NCBI GenBank assembly: GCA_934446355.1 | Contig: CAKSEC010000008.1 | Span: 1-64,000, forward strand | Direction: 5' to 3' | Source of the DNA: an uncultured Oscillospiraceae bacterium | GTDB lineage: Bacteria > Bacillota > Clostridia > Oscillospirales > Ruminococcaceae | DNA length: 64,000 nt | Shown here: positions 39,369 through 47,262 of the stretch, piece by piece | How positions within the stretch are numbered: position 1 is the first letter of the stretch | How the letters are laid out: each line of letters begins with the position of its first letter | Program-made: the position numbers and the translations under genes | Notes under the pieces: generated by a model | Seen by the model: the letters and a program-made list of their open reading frames with translations, nothing else | Databases searched by the model: none | What the model was told of the DNA's origin: nothing

Positions 39369-39779
39369 TTAAAGCTTGTCGCTCGCTGAAAATACCAGAA
39401 ATGTATACAAAGCCGGCAGTATAAGAATTATGATATCGCCGAAGCTGAACATACCTCCTGCAATACTGCATATCAGCGATATCACGGACATCACGGTCAT
39501 TATGCCGCCTGCTGTGAGAGCCGTGCGGACTGATCTCATTCCGCCGCCGCCCGCCGCATGGAGCCCGAAAATACACATTGCGCCGAAGCCCGCCGCAACG
39601 ATCAGCATACTGACCAGATTGCCCAGATACCCCATTGCGCCGCCGTTCTTCACCATCGAGAACATCGCATAGCGGAAGAAGCCGCTGTTCCCGCCGAATA
39701 TCACCTGAAAGTTGAGTATCACGGAAAGCACGGCAAGAATACCGCTGAGCAGCGATATGACCTGTATGGTTTTCTTCAT
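39369..39779 (-). CDS. Four-span membrane protein of unknown function
   Basis: The 136-residue protein has four hydrophobic segments (about 6-29, 52-76, 86-108 and 113-130) and a short basic start. It lies 13 nt after purD on the same strand and is probably co-transcribed. A GLHAAGGGGMRS loop joins helices two and three. No family is recognised with confidence. Confidence 0.6.
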   Translation of the reverse strand: MKKTIQVISLLSGILAVLSVILNFQVIFGGNSGFFRYAMFSMVKNGGAMGYLGNLVSMLIVAAGFGAMCIFGLHAAGGGGMRSVRTALTAGGIMTVMSVISLICSIAGGMFSFGDIIILILPALYTFLVFSASDKL

Positions 39780-39792
39780 TTCAGCACCTCCG

Positions 39793-41070
39793 TCAGAGCG
39801 CCTTCAGGGCACGCTGACCTATATCCTTACGGTAATGAGCCTTGTCGAACGAAATGCCCTCCACCGCCTTGTAGGACTTCTCCAGAGCCTCTCTGAGGTC
39901 GTCGCCGACAGCGGTGACGCCGAGCACTCTGCCGCCTGCGGTGTAGAATTTACCGTCCTGCAGCTTCGTTCCCGCATGATAGATATATGCAAGCGGGGAC
40001 TGACCATGCTCGTCCAGACCGGATATCTCCTTGCCTGTTTCGTATTTTTCGGGATATCCTCCGCTCGCCATAACTACGCAGGCGCAGGACTTGCCGCTCC
40101 ACCTGATGTCGAGGGTATCCAGCTTTTCTTCCCAGATCGCTTCGATGATGTCAACGAGGTCTGTTTCGAGAAGCGGGAGCACTACCTGCGTTTCGGGGTC
40201 GCCGAAGCGGCAGTTGTATTCTATCACCTTTGCGCCGTTGGGGGTGAGCATAAGCCCGAAATAAAGGCAGCCCTTGAACGGACGTCCATCTGCCTGCATT
40301 GCGGCGATGGTGGGCTTGAATATCTTTTCGTCGCATTCTTTCTGGAACGCTTCGGTATAGCAGGGATTCGGCGCAACTGTGCCCATTCCGCCGGTGTTGA
40401 GTCCTTCGTCGTTGTCGTTGGCACGCTTGTGATCCATTGAGGATATCATGGGCTTTACGGTCTTGCCGTCTGTGAATGCAAGAACGGTGACCTCCGGTCC
40501 GGTCATAAATTCCTCGATAACTATTTCGCTGCCGGAGCTGCCGAATTTGCCGTCAAGCAGCATGGACTGCACGGCTGCCTTGGCTTCCTCGAAGTCCTTG
40601 GCAATGATAACGCCCTTTCCGAGAGCCAGACCGTCGCACTTGATGACTGCGGGATAGCTGTTCTGCTGCTTTATGTACTCTATCGCCTTGTCTGCGTCGG
40701 TGAACGTTTCATAGCCGGCGGTGGGTATGCCGTATTTCTTCATCAGCGCCTTTGAGAACACCTTGCTGCCCTCAAGGATAGCGGCGTTGGCACGCGGACC
40801 GAACGTCTTGAATCCGGCTTCGTTCAGCTTGTCCACCATACCCATGACGAGAGGGTCGTCCGGCGCAACGAACACATAATCGGGCTGAAGCTTTTTGGCA
40901 AGTTCCAGTATTCCGTCAAGGTCTGTCGCCTTTACTGGGAAGCACTCCGCAAGGGCGGAAATACCGCCGTTTCCGGGCGCAGCCCACAGCTTTTCAACTT
41001 TTGGTGACTTTGAAAGAGCGGTGATTATTGCGTGCTCACGTCCGCCACCGCCTACTACCAGAATATTCAT
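39793..41070 (-). CDS. purD: Phosphoribosylamine-glycine ligase
   Basis: The 425-residue enzyme carries out the second step of purine synthesis, joining glycine to phosphoribosylamine with ATP. It starts with the typical MNILVVGGGGREHAI; the ATP-grasp core includes EEFMTGPEVTVLAFTDG and YNCRFGDPETQ. The frame is open up to 41163, but the ATG at 41068-41070 gives the family-standard N-terminus and has AAAGGAA upstream; the upstream frame overlaps the promoter. It is separated from other pur genes here. Confidence 0.95.
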   Translation of the reverse strand: MNILVVGGGGREHAIITALSKSPKVEKLWAAPGNGGISALAECFPVKATDLDGILELAKKLQPDYVFVAPDDPLVMGMVDKLNEAGFKTFGPRANAAILEGSKVFSKALMKKYGIPTAGYETFTDADKAIEYIKQQNSYPAVIKCDGLALGKGVIIAKDFEEAKAAVQSMLLDGKFGSSGSEIVIEEFMTGPEVTVLAFTDGKTVKPMISSMDHKRANDNDEGLNTGGMGTVAPNPCYTEAFQKECDEKIFKPTIAAMQADGRPFKGCLYFGLMLTPNGAKVIEYNCRFGDPETQVVLPLLETDLVDIIEAIWEEKLDTLDIRWSGKSCACVVMASGGYPEKYETGKEISGLDEHGQSPLAYIYHAGTKLQDGKFYTAGGRVLGVTAVGDDLREALEKSYKAVEGISFDKAHYRKDIGQRALKAL

Positions 41071-41109
41071 ATCGCATTGATTCCTTTCAGATTTTATTTC
41101 GCTCCTACT

Positions 41110-41138
41110 ATTGTAGCATAAAATACGGCATATTTCAA
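41110..41138 (-). promoter_or_regulatory. Promoter of purD
   Basis: Minus-strand TTGAAA (41133-41138), 17 bp, TACAAT (41110-41115). The leader is short, leaving no room for a purine riboswitch. Confidence 0.6.
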
Positions 41139-41156
41139 GTTTTTTTGATAATTTGT

Positions 41157-41185
41157 TTGACATGATCCCGCAAAAATGATATAAT
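41157..41185 (+). promoter_or_regulatory. Promoter of aguB-aguA-birA unit
   Basis: TTGACA (41157-41162), 17 bp, TATAAT (41180-41185), perfect consensus, divergent from the purD promoter. Confidence 0.8.
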
Positions 41186-41246
41186 TGATCTGTAAATAAT
41201 CGGCGGTACGTCCTTTAATGTATCGCCCCGAAACGAGGTTATAATT

Positions 41247-42125
41247 ATGCGAAATGTAACAGTCGCAGCGATACAGATTTCCGTTCCGGAAAGTCCGGAA
41301 AAGTCCCTTGAAAAGGCTGAGATGCTGGTGCGTAAAGCAGCGGCAGAGGGTGCGCAGGTGATACTGCTGCCTGAACTGTTCGAGAACTGGTATTTCTGTC
41401 AGGAACGGCGATACGACAGCTACAAGCTTGCTTCTCCTGCAGAGCGTTCGCCGGCAGTCAGAAGATTCAGCGCTATAGCAAAGGAACTTGGCGTGGTGAT
41501 ACCTGTGAGCTTCTATGAGCAGGACGGCAACGTGCTCTACAACAGCATTGCGATGACAGACGCAGACGGCTCGGTTCTGGGCGTATACCGCAAAACGCAC
41601 ATACCGGACGACCATTTCTATCAGGAGAAATTCTATTTCACGCCCGGCGGCACGGGGTTCAAGGTATGGGATACCCGCTACGGCAAAATAGGCGTTGGCA
41701 TATGCTGGGATCAGTGGTTTCCGGAAGCCGCCCGCTGCATGGCGCTGATGGGTGCGGAAATGCTGCTGTATCCCACTGCGATAGGCTCTGAGCCGGTGCT
41801 TGAATGCGACAGTATGCCGCACTGGCAGCGGTGTATGCAGGGCCACGCCGCTGCGAACCTCGTTCCGGTGATAGCTGCGAACCGCACCGGCACGGAGAGC
41901 GTCACGCCTGACGCCGACAATCAGCAGCAAAGTTCGTCGCTGACGTTCTACGGAAGTTCGTTCATTGCGGACAACACCGGTGCGCTGGCTGAATGCGCCG
42001 ACCGCACCAGCGACTGCGTGCTGAAGCACACGTTCGACCTTGACGAACTGCGTGATATGCGGCTCAGCTGGGGCGTATTCCGTGACAGACGTCCGGAAAT
42101 GTACGGCAAAATCACCGAGAGATAA
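41247..42125 (+). CDS. aguB: N-carbamoylputrescine amidase
   Basis: The 292-residue nitrilase-family enzyme has the Glu43, Lys116, Cys153 triad (LLPELFE, YRKTHIP, GICWDQWFPE). It hydrolyses N-carbamoylputrescine to putrescine, carbon dioxide and ammonia. It lies 9 nt upstream of agmatine deiminase, so the pair makes putrescine from agmatine. The same family includes beta-ureidopropionase, but the sequence and neighbour favour AguB. Confidence 0.93.
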   Translation: MRNVTVAAIQISVPESPEKSLEKAEMLVRKAAAEGAQVILLPELFENWYFCQERRYDSYKLASPAERSPAVRRFSAIAKELGVVIPVSFYEQDGNVLYNSIAMTDADGSVLGVYRKTHIPDDHFYQEKFYFTPGGTGFKVWDTRYGKIGVGICWDQWFPEAARCMALMGAEMLLYPTAIGSEPVLECDSMPHWQRCMQGHAAANLVPVIAANRTGTESVTPDADNQQQSSSLTFYGSSFIADNTGALAECADRTSDCVLKHTFDLDELRDMRLSWGVFRDRRPEMYGKITER

Positions 42126-42134
42126 GGAGCAGAT

Positions 42135-43232
42135 ATGAGGGTACTTGACAGCGTTCCTGCGCAGGACGGCTTCTATATGCCGGCGGAGTTTTCCCCGCAT
42201 TACGGCTGCATATTGATATTCCCTGAGAGGTCGGATTCGTGGCAGTACGGCGCATATGCGGCAAGAAAGGCTTTCGTTCAGGTCTGCACTGCGATAGCCA
42301 AAAGCGAAAGGGTGACCGTCTGCGCAAGCGAAAGGCAGTATGAGAACGCACGCAGAATGCTCCCGCCGCATATCCGTGTGGTTGAGATGAGCAGCAACGA
42401 CAGCTGGGCGAGAGACTACTGCCCCACATTCGTCACCAACGGCAGCGAGATACGGGGGATAAACTGGTCGTTCAACGCATGGGGCGGTCTGCATGACGGA
42501 CTGTATTTCCCGTGGGACAAGGACGACAAGATGGCACGCAAACTGTGCGACCTCTACGAAAAGGATATGTACGATTATTCAGGGTTCGTGCTGGAGGGCG
42601 GCTCGATACACTGCGACGGAGAGGGCACGGTGCTCACTACGGAAGCGTGCCTGCTGAGCAGCGGCAGGAATCCCGACATGACCCGTCAGGAGATAGAGGA
42701 CAGGCTTAAAGGCGCTCTGGGCGTACAGAAGGTGATATGGCTGAAGCGTGGAATATACAACGACGAAACGAACGAGCACGTAGACAATATCTGCGCATTC
42801 GTGAAGCCCGCCGAGGTGGTTCTGGCATGGACTGACGACCAGTCAGACCCGCAGTATGAGCTGTCACGCTCCTGTCTTGAGATACTGCAGAACAGCACCG
42901 ACGCCAAGGGGCGCAGTCTGAAAGTACACAAGCTGTATCTGCCGAAGCCCGTCACCATCACCGCAGAGGAATGCGAGGGGCTTGACACGATGGATTTTCA
43001 GCCCACACGCACTCCCGGCGAGCGGCTGGCGGCTTCCTACGTGAATTTCTATATTGCAAACGGCGCAGTGGTAATGCCGTTTTTCGGTGACCCTGCGGAC
43101 GAGCCTGCACGGCAGACGCTTTCAGGGCTGTTCCCCGACAGGGAGGTCATTCCGGTTTATGCAAGGGATATACTTATCGGCGGCGGGAATATACACTGTA
43201 TTACGCAGCAGATACCTAAATTTTCGGTCTGA
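42135..43232 (+). CDS. aguA: Agmatine deiminase
   Basis: The 365-residue guanidino-group hydrolase converts agmatine to N-carbamoylputrescine. It has the active-site segments SNDSWARDYCPTF and LEGGSIHCDGEGT and the catalytic Cys355 in GGGNIHCITQQIP near the C-terminus. No agmatine/putrescine antiporter gene is linked, which suggests polyamine biosynthesis rather than acid resistance. A GGAG site precedes the ATG. Confidence 0.95.
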   Translation: MRVLDSVPAQDGFYMPAEFSPHYGCILIFPERSDSWQYGAYAARKAFVQVCTAIAKSERVTVCASERQYENARRMLPPHIRVVEMSSNDSWARDYCPTFVTNGSEIRGINWSFNAWGGLHDGLYFPWDKDDKMARKLCDLYEKDMYDYSGFVLEGGSIHCDGEGTVLTTEACLLSSGRNPDMTRQEIEDRLKGALGVQKVIWLKRGIYNDETNEHVDNICAFVKPAEVVLAWTDDQSDPQYELSRSCLEILQNSTDAKGRSLKVHKLYLPKPVTITAEECEGLDTMDFQPTRTPGERLAASYVNFYIANGAVVMPFFGDPADEPARQTLSGLFPDREVIPVYARDILIGGGNIHCITQQIPKFSV

Positions 43233-43253
43233 GCGGGAATAAAGGGGTGCATA

Positions 43254-44210
43254 ATGTCAGTAAAAAGCAAGGTCGCTGAGATACTTGAAAGGAACGCCGG
43301 ACAGGCTGTTTCGGGGCAGGAACTTGCGGACAGTCTGGGAGTATCACGTGCGGCAGTATGGAAAGCCGTGAAGCAGCTTCAGGAGCAGGGCTACAGAATA
43401 TCTGCAGGCAGGAACAAGGGCTATATCCTGCAGCCGGATACAGACGTGCTGTCCGAGGGCGGGATTCGGCTGTATCTTTCGGAAAAATACCGTGAAATAC
43501 CGGTCGAGGTGCTTAGCACCGTGGATTCCACCAACAGCGCTGCCAAGGCGGCTGCGCTTCGTGGAATGCCGCACGGAACTATAATCGCAGCGCAGGAGCA
43601 GACCGCAGGCAGGGGCAGGCTCGGCAAGAGTTTCTATTCGCCGCCTGATACCGGACTTTACATGAGCGTGATTTTGAAGCCGGATATCTCGCTCGCAGAC
43701 TCAACGCTGCTGACTGCGGCGGCAGCCTGCGCCGTTTCGGACGGCATTCAGCAGTTATGCGGCGAGGAAACGCAGATAAAGTGGGTGAACGATATATTCT
43801 GTCACGGCAGAAAGATATGCGGGATACTCACCGAAGCGATAAGCGACTTTGAGAGCGGCACTGCTGAAACGGTCATAGTTGGCATAGGGCTGAATCTCAC
43901 GACAGGCGATTTCCCTGCAGAACTGCAGAATACCGCAGGCTCGCTCGGAATACCGCTGCAGCGCAGCAGACTGTGCGCGGATATCGCCTGCAGGCTGCTT
44001 GACTATTCAGAAATACTCGGTTCGCCGGAACTTATGGAGAAATACCGCAGCAGGTCGATGGTGCTGGGCAGGGAAGTGTCCTTTGAGCAGAGGGGCAGGC
44101 TTCGCACCGGAAAAGCGGTCGCCATAGACGATTCGGGCTGCCTTGTCGTTGATACGGCAGAGGGACAGGAAAAGTTAAGGGCAGGCGGGATAGTTGTTCT
44201 GCCGGAATAA
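43254..44210 (+). CDS. birA: Bifunctional biotin-protein ligase / biotin repressor
   Basis: The 318-residue protein has an N-terminal winged helix (about 5-60; SGQELADSLGVSRAAVWKAVKQL), a ligase domain with QTAGRGR (116-122) and KWVNDIF (176-182), and a C-terminal SH3-like domain. It attaches biotin to carboxylase carrier domains and, with the DNA-binding domain, probably represses biotin genes. It is the last gene of the unit. Confidence 0.95.
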   Translation: MSVKSKVAEILERNAGQAVSGQELADSLGVSRAAVWKAVKQLQEQGYRISAGRNKGYILQPDTDVLSEGGIRLYLSEKYREIPVEVLSTVDSTNSAAKAAALRGMPHGTIIAAQEQTAGRGRLGKSFYSPPDTGLYMSVILKPDISLADSTLLTAAAACAVSDGIQQLCGEETQIKWVNDIFCHGRKICGILTEAISDFESGTAETVIVGIGLNLTTGDFPAELQNTAGSLGIPLQRSRLCADIACRLLDYSEILGSPELMEKYRSRSMVLGREVSFEQRGRLRTGKAVAIDDSGCLVVDTAEGQEKLRAGGIVVLPE

Positions 44211-44212
44211 AA

Positions 44213-44249
44213 AAGTGTATGATGGATTTTCACATCATACACTTTATTT
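44213..44249. terminator. Bidirectional intrinsic terminator
   Basis: A 12-bp perfect stem AAGTGTATGATG (44213-44224) / CATCATACACTT (44233-44244) is followed by tatttg and, on the other strand, ttttttat. Between convergent genes ending at 44210 and 44260. Confidence 0.8.
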
Positions 44250-44259
44250 GTTTATTAGA

Positions 44260-45735
44260 TTACTTGCTTCTAGTCAGCTTCCTGTACCGCTCTAACGGCT
44301 CTGACCACTGCTCGTGACCTGCCGGTGCGTATTCCTTGGTAAGTCCGGAACTGATTATCATGCTGCGTGCAGCGGCGATATCGGGTATTTCGCCGAGAGC
44401 GATGAGCGTTGACAGACCGTTGCCGAGCGCAGTCGCTTCCGTCGGACCTGCGACCGTGGTCACTCCCGCAGCGTCAGCGGTAAGCTGGCACAGAAGCTTG
44501 TCCTTTGTGCCGCCGCCTATCATGTGGATACGGCGGTAGTCAAAACCGGTGAGCGACGCTATCTCGCTGAATGTCAGTGCAAATTCGCACGCAAGGCTCT
44601 GGTAGATGCAGCGCATTATCTCGCCGGGCGTTTCGGGCACGGGCTGAGAGGTCTTTCGGCAGTATTCCTGTATTTTCAGCGGCATATCGTCCGGTGCGGC
44701 GAAATCGGGCGCATTCGGGTCGATAAAGCTTACGAACGGCGCAGACTGCCGAGCCATATCCTCCAGTTCTGCAAAGGTGTATTCAGTGCACTGCGCCGAA
44801 CTGTACCAGCGGCGTGTTTCCTGAATCAGCCACAGCCCCATGATGTTTTTCAGCAGGGTAGTCGTGCCGCCGCTGCCGCCCTCGTTGGACAGTCCCATTT
44901 CCAGCGCCTTTTCGGTGACTATCGGGCGGCGGAGTTCAGTGCCGAAAAGCGTCCATGTGCCGCAGCTGATGAACACGAAATGCTCGTCCTGCGTGGGTAC
45001 TGCGAGCACGGCGGAAGCAGTGTCGTGCGACGGGCAGGCATATACCGGCACAGGCTCGATACGAAGTTCGTCAGCAAGCCCCTGAGTGAGTTCGCCGTAC
45101 ATTTCGCCGGGCTGAATCAGCGGGGAGAATATGCGCTTTGGTATGCCAAGAGCTTCGATAAGGCGGATATTCCAGCCCTTGGCTTTCTGGTCGATAAGCT
45201 GAGTGGTGGTGGCTTCCGTAAATTCGTTGCGGCACTGTCCCGTCAGGAAATATGCGAACAGGTCGGGCATCATCAGCAGCTTTTCCGCACGGAAGATAGA
45301 GTTCCTTTCGTGCTTGACGAGATAATGCAGCTGGAACAGCGTGTTTATGCTCATCGGCTGAATGCCGCTCTGCAGGAACAGATCCTTTGCGGGTATGCGT
45401 GCGCAGACCTCCTCAAGCATTCCCTCAGTGCGGGAATCACGGTAATGCACTGGCTTTTCCATCAGCTTTCCGTCCTGACCGAGCAGTCCGAAATCCACGC
45501 CCCATGTGTCTATGCTCACTGCGTCGAAGCCGCCGTTGAACACGCCGAAGCTGAGGGCTATCTGCATTTGCTTCCACAACTCATCGATATCCCAGCGCAG
45601 ATGTCCGTCCTCGGTGATGGGAACGTTGGCGAAGCGGTGTATCTCCTCAAGAGAGATTTTCCCGTCCTCACATCGGCAGAACATAGCCCGTGCGCTTGAC
45701 GCACCGAAATCAAATACTAAAACGGTCTTAGCCAT
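44260..45735 (-). CDS. rhaB: FGGY-family kinase, rhamnulokinase type
   Basis: The 491-residue kinase has the ATPase-fold phosphate loop FDFGASSARA (8-17), the substrate segment VSIDTWGVDFGLL and the adenosine motif MIGGGTKDKLLCQ. Sequence features match RhaB, which phosphorylates L-rhamnulose; some relatives also act on L-fuculose. The linked class II aldolase is of FucA size, so the physiological substrate could be either. No isomerase or transporter gene is adjacent. A GNAT gene lies between the kinase and aldolase. Confidence 0.88.
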   Translation of the reverse strand: MAKTVLVFDFGASSARAMFCRCEDGKISLEEIHRFANVPITEDGHLRWDIDELWKQMQIALSFGVFNGGFDAVSIDTWGVDFGLLGQDGKLMEKPVHYRDSRTEGMLEEVCARIPAKDLFLQSGIQPMSINTLFQLHYLVKHERNSIFRAEKLLMMPDLFAYFLTGQCRNEFTEATTTQLIDQKAKGWNIRLIEALGIPKRIFSPLIQPGEMYGELTQGLADELRIEPVPVYACPSHDTASAVLAVPTQDEHFVFISCGTWTLFGTELRRPIVTEKALEMGLSNEGGSGGTTTLLKNIMGLWLIQETRRWYSSAQCTEYTFAELEDMARQSAPFVSFIDPNAPDFAAPDDMPLKIQEYCRKTSQPVPETPGEIMRCIYQSLACEFALTFSEIASLTGFDYRRIHMIGGGTKDKLLCQLTADAAGVTTVAGPTEATALGNGLSTLIALGEIPDIAAARSMIISSGLTKEYAPAGHEQWSEPLERYRKLTRSK

Positions 45736-45766
45736 AAATCCCCCAAACCAAATCGTTGTTTAATCG

Positions 45767-46291
45767 TTATAATGTCTTTTCAAGGCAGACTAGCTGAATG
45801 TCCTTAACGCCGTTGAACGCCTGACAGGACACGATATCCGCCTCGTGCCAGCCGTGCTTTGCGTACATACTGCGTGCTGCGGCGTTCTGAGCCTGCGTGT
45901 CTATGCGAAGATAGCGGCAGCCCTGTTCCAGAGAATATTTCTCGTAAAAATCAAGGAACGCACGCGCATAGCCCTTTCCGTTGGCGGCGGGCTCTACCAC
46001 AAGCGTGTGAAGCACCATCACCTCGTCTGCAGGAGCGTTGACCGACCATCTCGCAAGCGCGTAATCATCAAGCTGCTTCCGGTTTATTCTGCCAGCGGCA
46101 AGGATCGAGCCTGTGTCCTCAAGCACGAACAGGTCGCCGAGCGCCAACGCTTCCTCGGCGGTTTTTCGTGTGGGATATATCTCACGCAGCCAGCCGATGG
46201 TCATTTTTCCGGCTTCCTCGCAGTCGTGGATATGATCGTATATTTCTGCAACGGCGTTGATGTCACGAGCCTGCGCTTTTCTGATGTTCAT
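45767..46291 (-). CDS. GNAT family N-acetyltransferase
   Basis: The 174-residue protein has the GNAT fold, with the acetyl-CoA loop in VVEPAANGKGYARAFLDF (Q/RxxGxG/A-type) and QNAAARSMYAKHGW near the C-terminus. The frame is open upstream to 46354, but the ATG at 46289-46291, 2 nt after the aldolase stop, gives a normal N-terminus (MNIRKAQARDIN). Its placement inside a sugar unit is unexplained. Substrate unknown. Confidence 0.8.
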   Translation of the reverse strand: MNIRKAQARDINAVAEIYDHIHDCEEAGKMTIGWLREIYPTRKTAEEALALGDLFVLEDTGSILAAGRINRKQLDDYALARWSVNAPADEVMVLHTLVVEPAANGKGYARAFLDFYEKYSLEQGCRYLRIDTQAQNAAARSMYAKHGWHEADIVSCQAFNGVKDIQLVCLEKTL

Positions 46292-46293
46292 AT

Positions 46294-46971
46294 TCAGTGA
46301 TACTTTCTGTAGCCGGGGTGTCTGATGGGGAAACTCTTGCCTATCTCGCAGCACTCCTGTATCTTGTCCATGGGGAGGTCCTTTGCGCCGCCAAGCTGAC
46401 GTGCGACAAGGCTGACCTTTGCAAAATGCTCGAGCGTTTCCATGCGGTAATACGCCTGAATGATGTCCACGCCGACCGTCAGTGCGCCGTGATTCTCCAT
46501 CAGGATAGTGTCGTGGTTTTCGAGGAACGGCACGATGCTGTCTGCGACTCCGACCGAGCCGGGAGTGTCATAGGGAGCGATGGGCACGCTGCCGAGGAAT
46601 ATTATAGCCTCAGGCATGGTGTAGTCGTCGAGCGGGATATGTGCGATCGCAAATCCGGTCGCTGTCGGCGGGTGAGCGTGTACCACGGCATTCACTTCGG
46701 GACGTGCGGCATAGCAGCGCAGATGTACCTTGAATTCGCTCGTGGGCTTGTAGCCGGGAAGCTGCGCAGGCTCCACGACTTCGTTGTTCGCATTCATCTT
46801 TATCAGCATTTCCGGGCGGAGCATAGCTTTGCTTGTGCCGGTGGGAGTCGTGATGAAATTACCGTCGGGCAGTCTTGCGGAGATGTTTCCGTCATTTGCG
46901 GCAACAAAGCCGAGCTGCCAGAGCTTGTGACCCACCTCGCATATCGCTTCCTTGATTTCCTGTTCGGTCAT
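46294..46971 (-). CDS. Class II aldolase, L-fuculose-phosphate aldolase type
   Basis: The 225-residue zinc aldolase has the catalytic Glu79 (TSEF), zinc ligands His98 and His100 (HAHP) and His161 (ENHG). It would split L-fuculose-1-phosphate (or a related ketose phosphate) into dihydroxyacetone phosphate and L-lactaldehyde. RhaD enzymes are longer (about 270), so FucA type is favoured. L-ribulose-5-phosphate epimerase is an alternative within the family. It leads the three-gene unit. Confidence 0.87.
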   Translation of the reverse strand: MTEQEIKEAICEVGHKLWQLGFVAANDGNISARLPDGNFITTPTGTSKAMLRPEMLIKMNANNEVVEPAQLPGYKPTSEFKVHLRCYAARPEVNAVVHAHPPTATGFAIAHIPLDDYTMPEAIIFLGSVPIAPYDTPGSVGVADSIVPFLENHDTILMENHGALTVGVDIIQAYYRMETLEHFAKVSLVARQLGGAKDLPMDKIQECCEIGKSFPIRHPGYRKYH

Positions 46972-47051
46972 AGTGGTTTGTCCTTCCTTGGTCGTTGATT
47001 TTCGGCTGTGATCAGTGCGTAAGGCACAGTTCAGAACAGCCCTTTCTATTC

Positions 47052-47080
47052 ATTTTATCATTTATCGGGCGAAAAGTAAA
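47052..47080 (-). promoter_or_regulatory. Promoter of aldolase-GNAT-kinase unit
   Basis: Minus-strand TTTACT (47075-47080), 17 bp, TAAAAT (47052-47057). Confidence 0.5.
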
Positions 47081-47161
47081 GGCTTATTGTGCGCATTTTA
47101 TTTGTGCAAAATATACAAAAAATCGTGCTGCGATTTTTAACTGAGTTCCCCGTCCAGTGAC

Positions 47162-47190
47162 TTGTAATATTCGGGATTTTGTTGTATAAT
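47162..47190 (+). promoter_or_regulatory. Promoter of SNF2-like/HSP90-like gene pair
   Basis: TTGTAA (47162-47167), 17 bp, TATAAT (47185-47190). GGAGG at 47251-47255 precedes the GTG start. Confidence 0.65.
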
Positions 47191-47262
47191 GATTACATGG
47201 ACTGCTGGCTCTTTGCTAGGGACAGCGGCAGTCAATAATCAGATTCAACGGAGGTGCGCTAG

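Noticed and set aside
41094..42494. 466-codon minus-strand frame opposite aguB
   Set aside because: Antisense to a recognised amidase and its promoter; product has no recognisable fold.
44524..45699. 391-codon + strand frame opposite rhaB
   Set aside because: Shadow of the kinase gene; composition typical of antisense translation.
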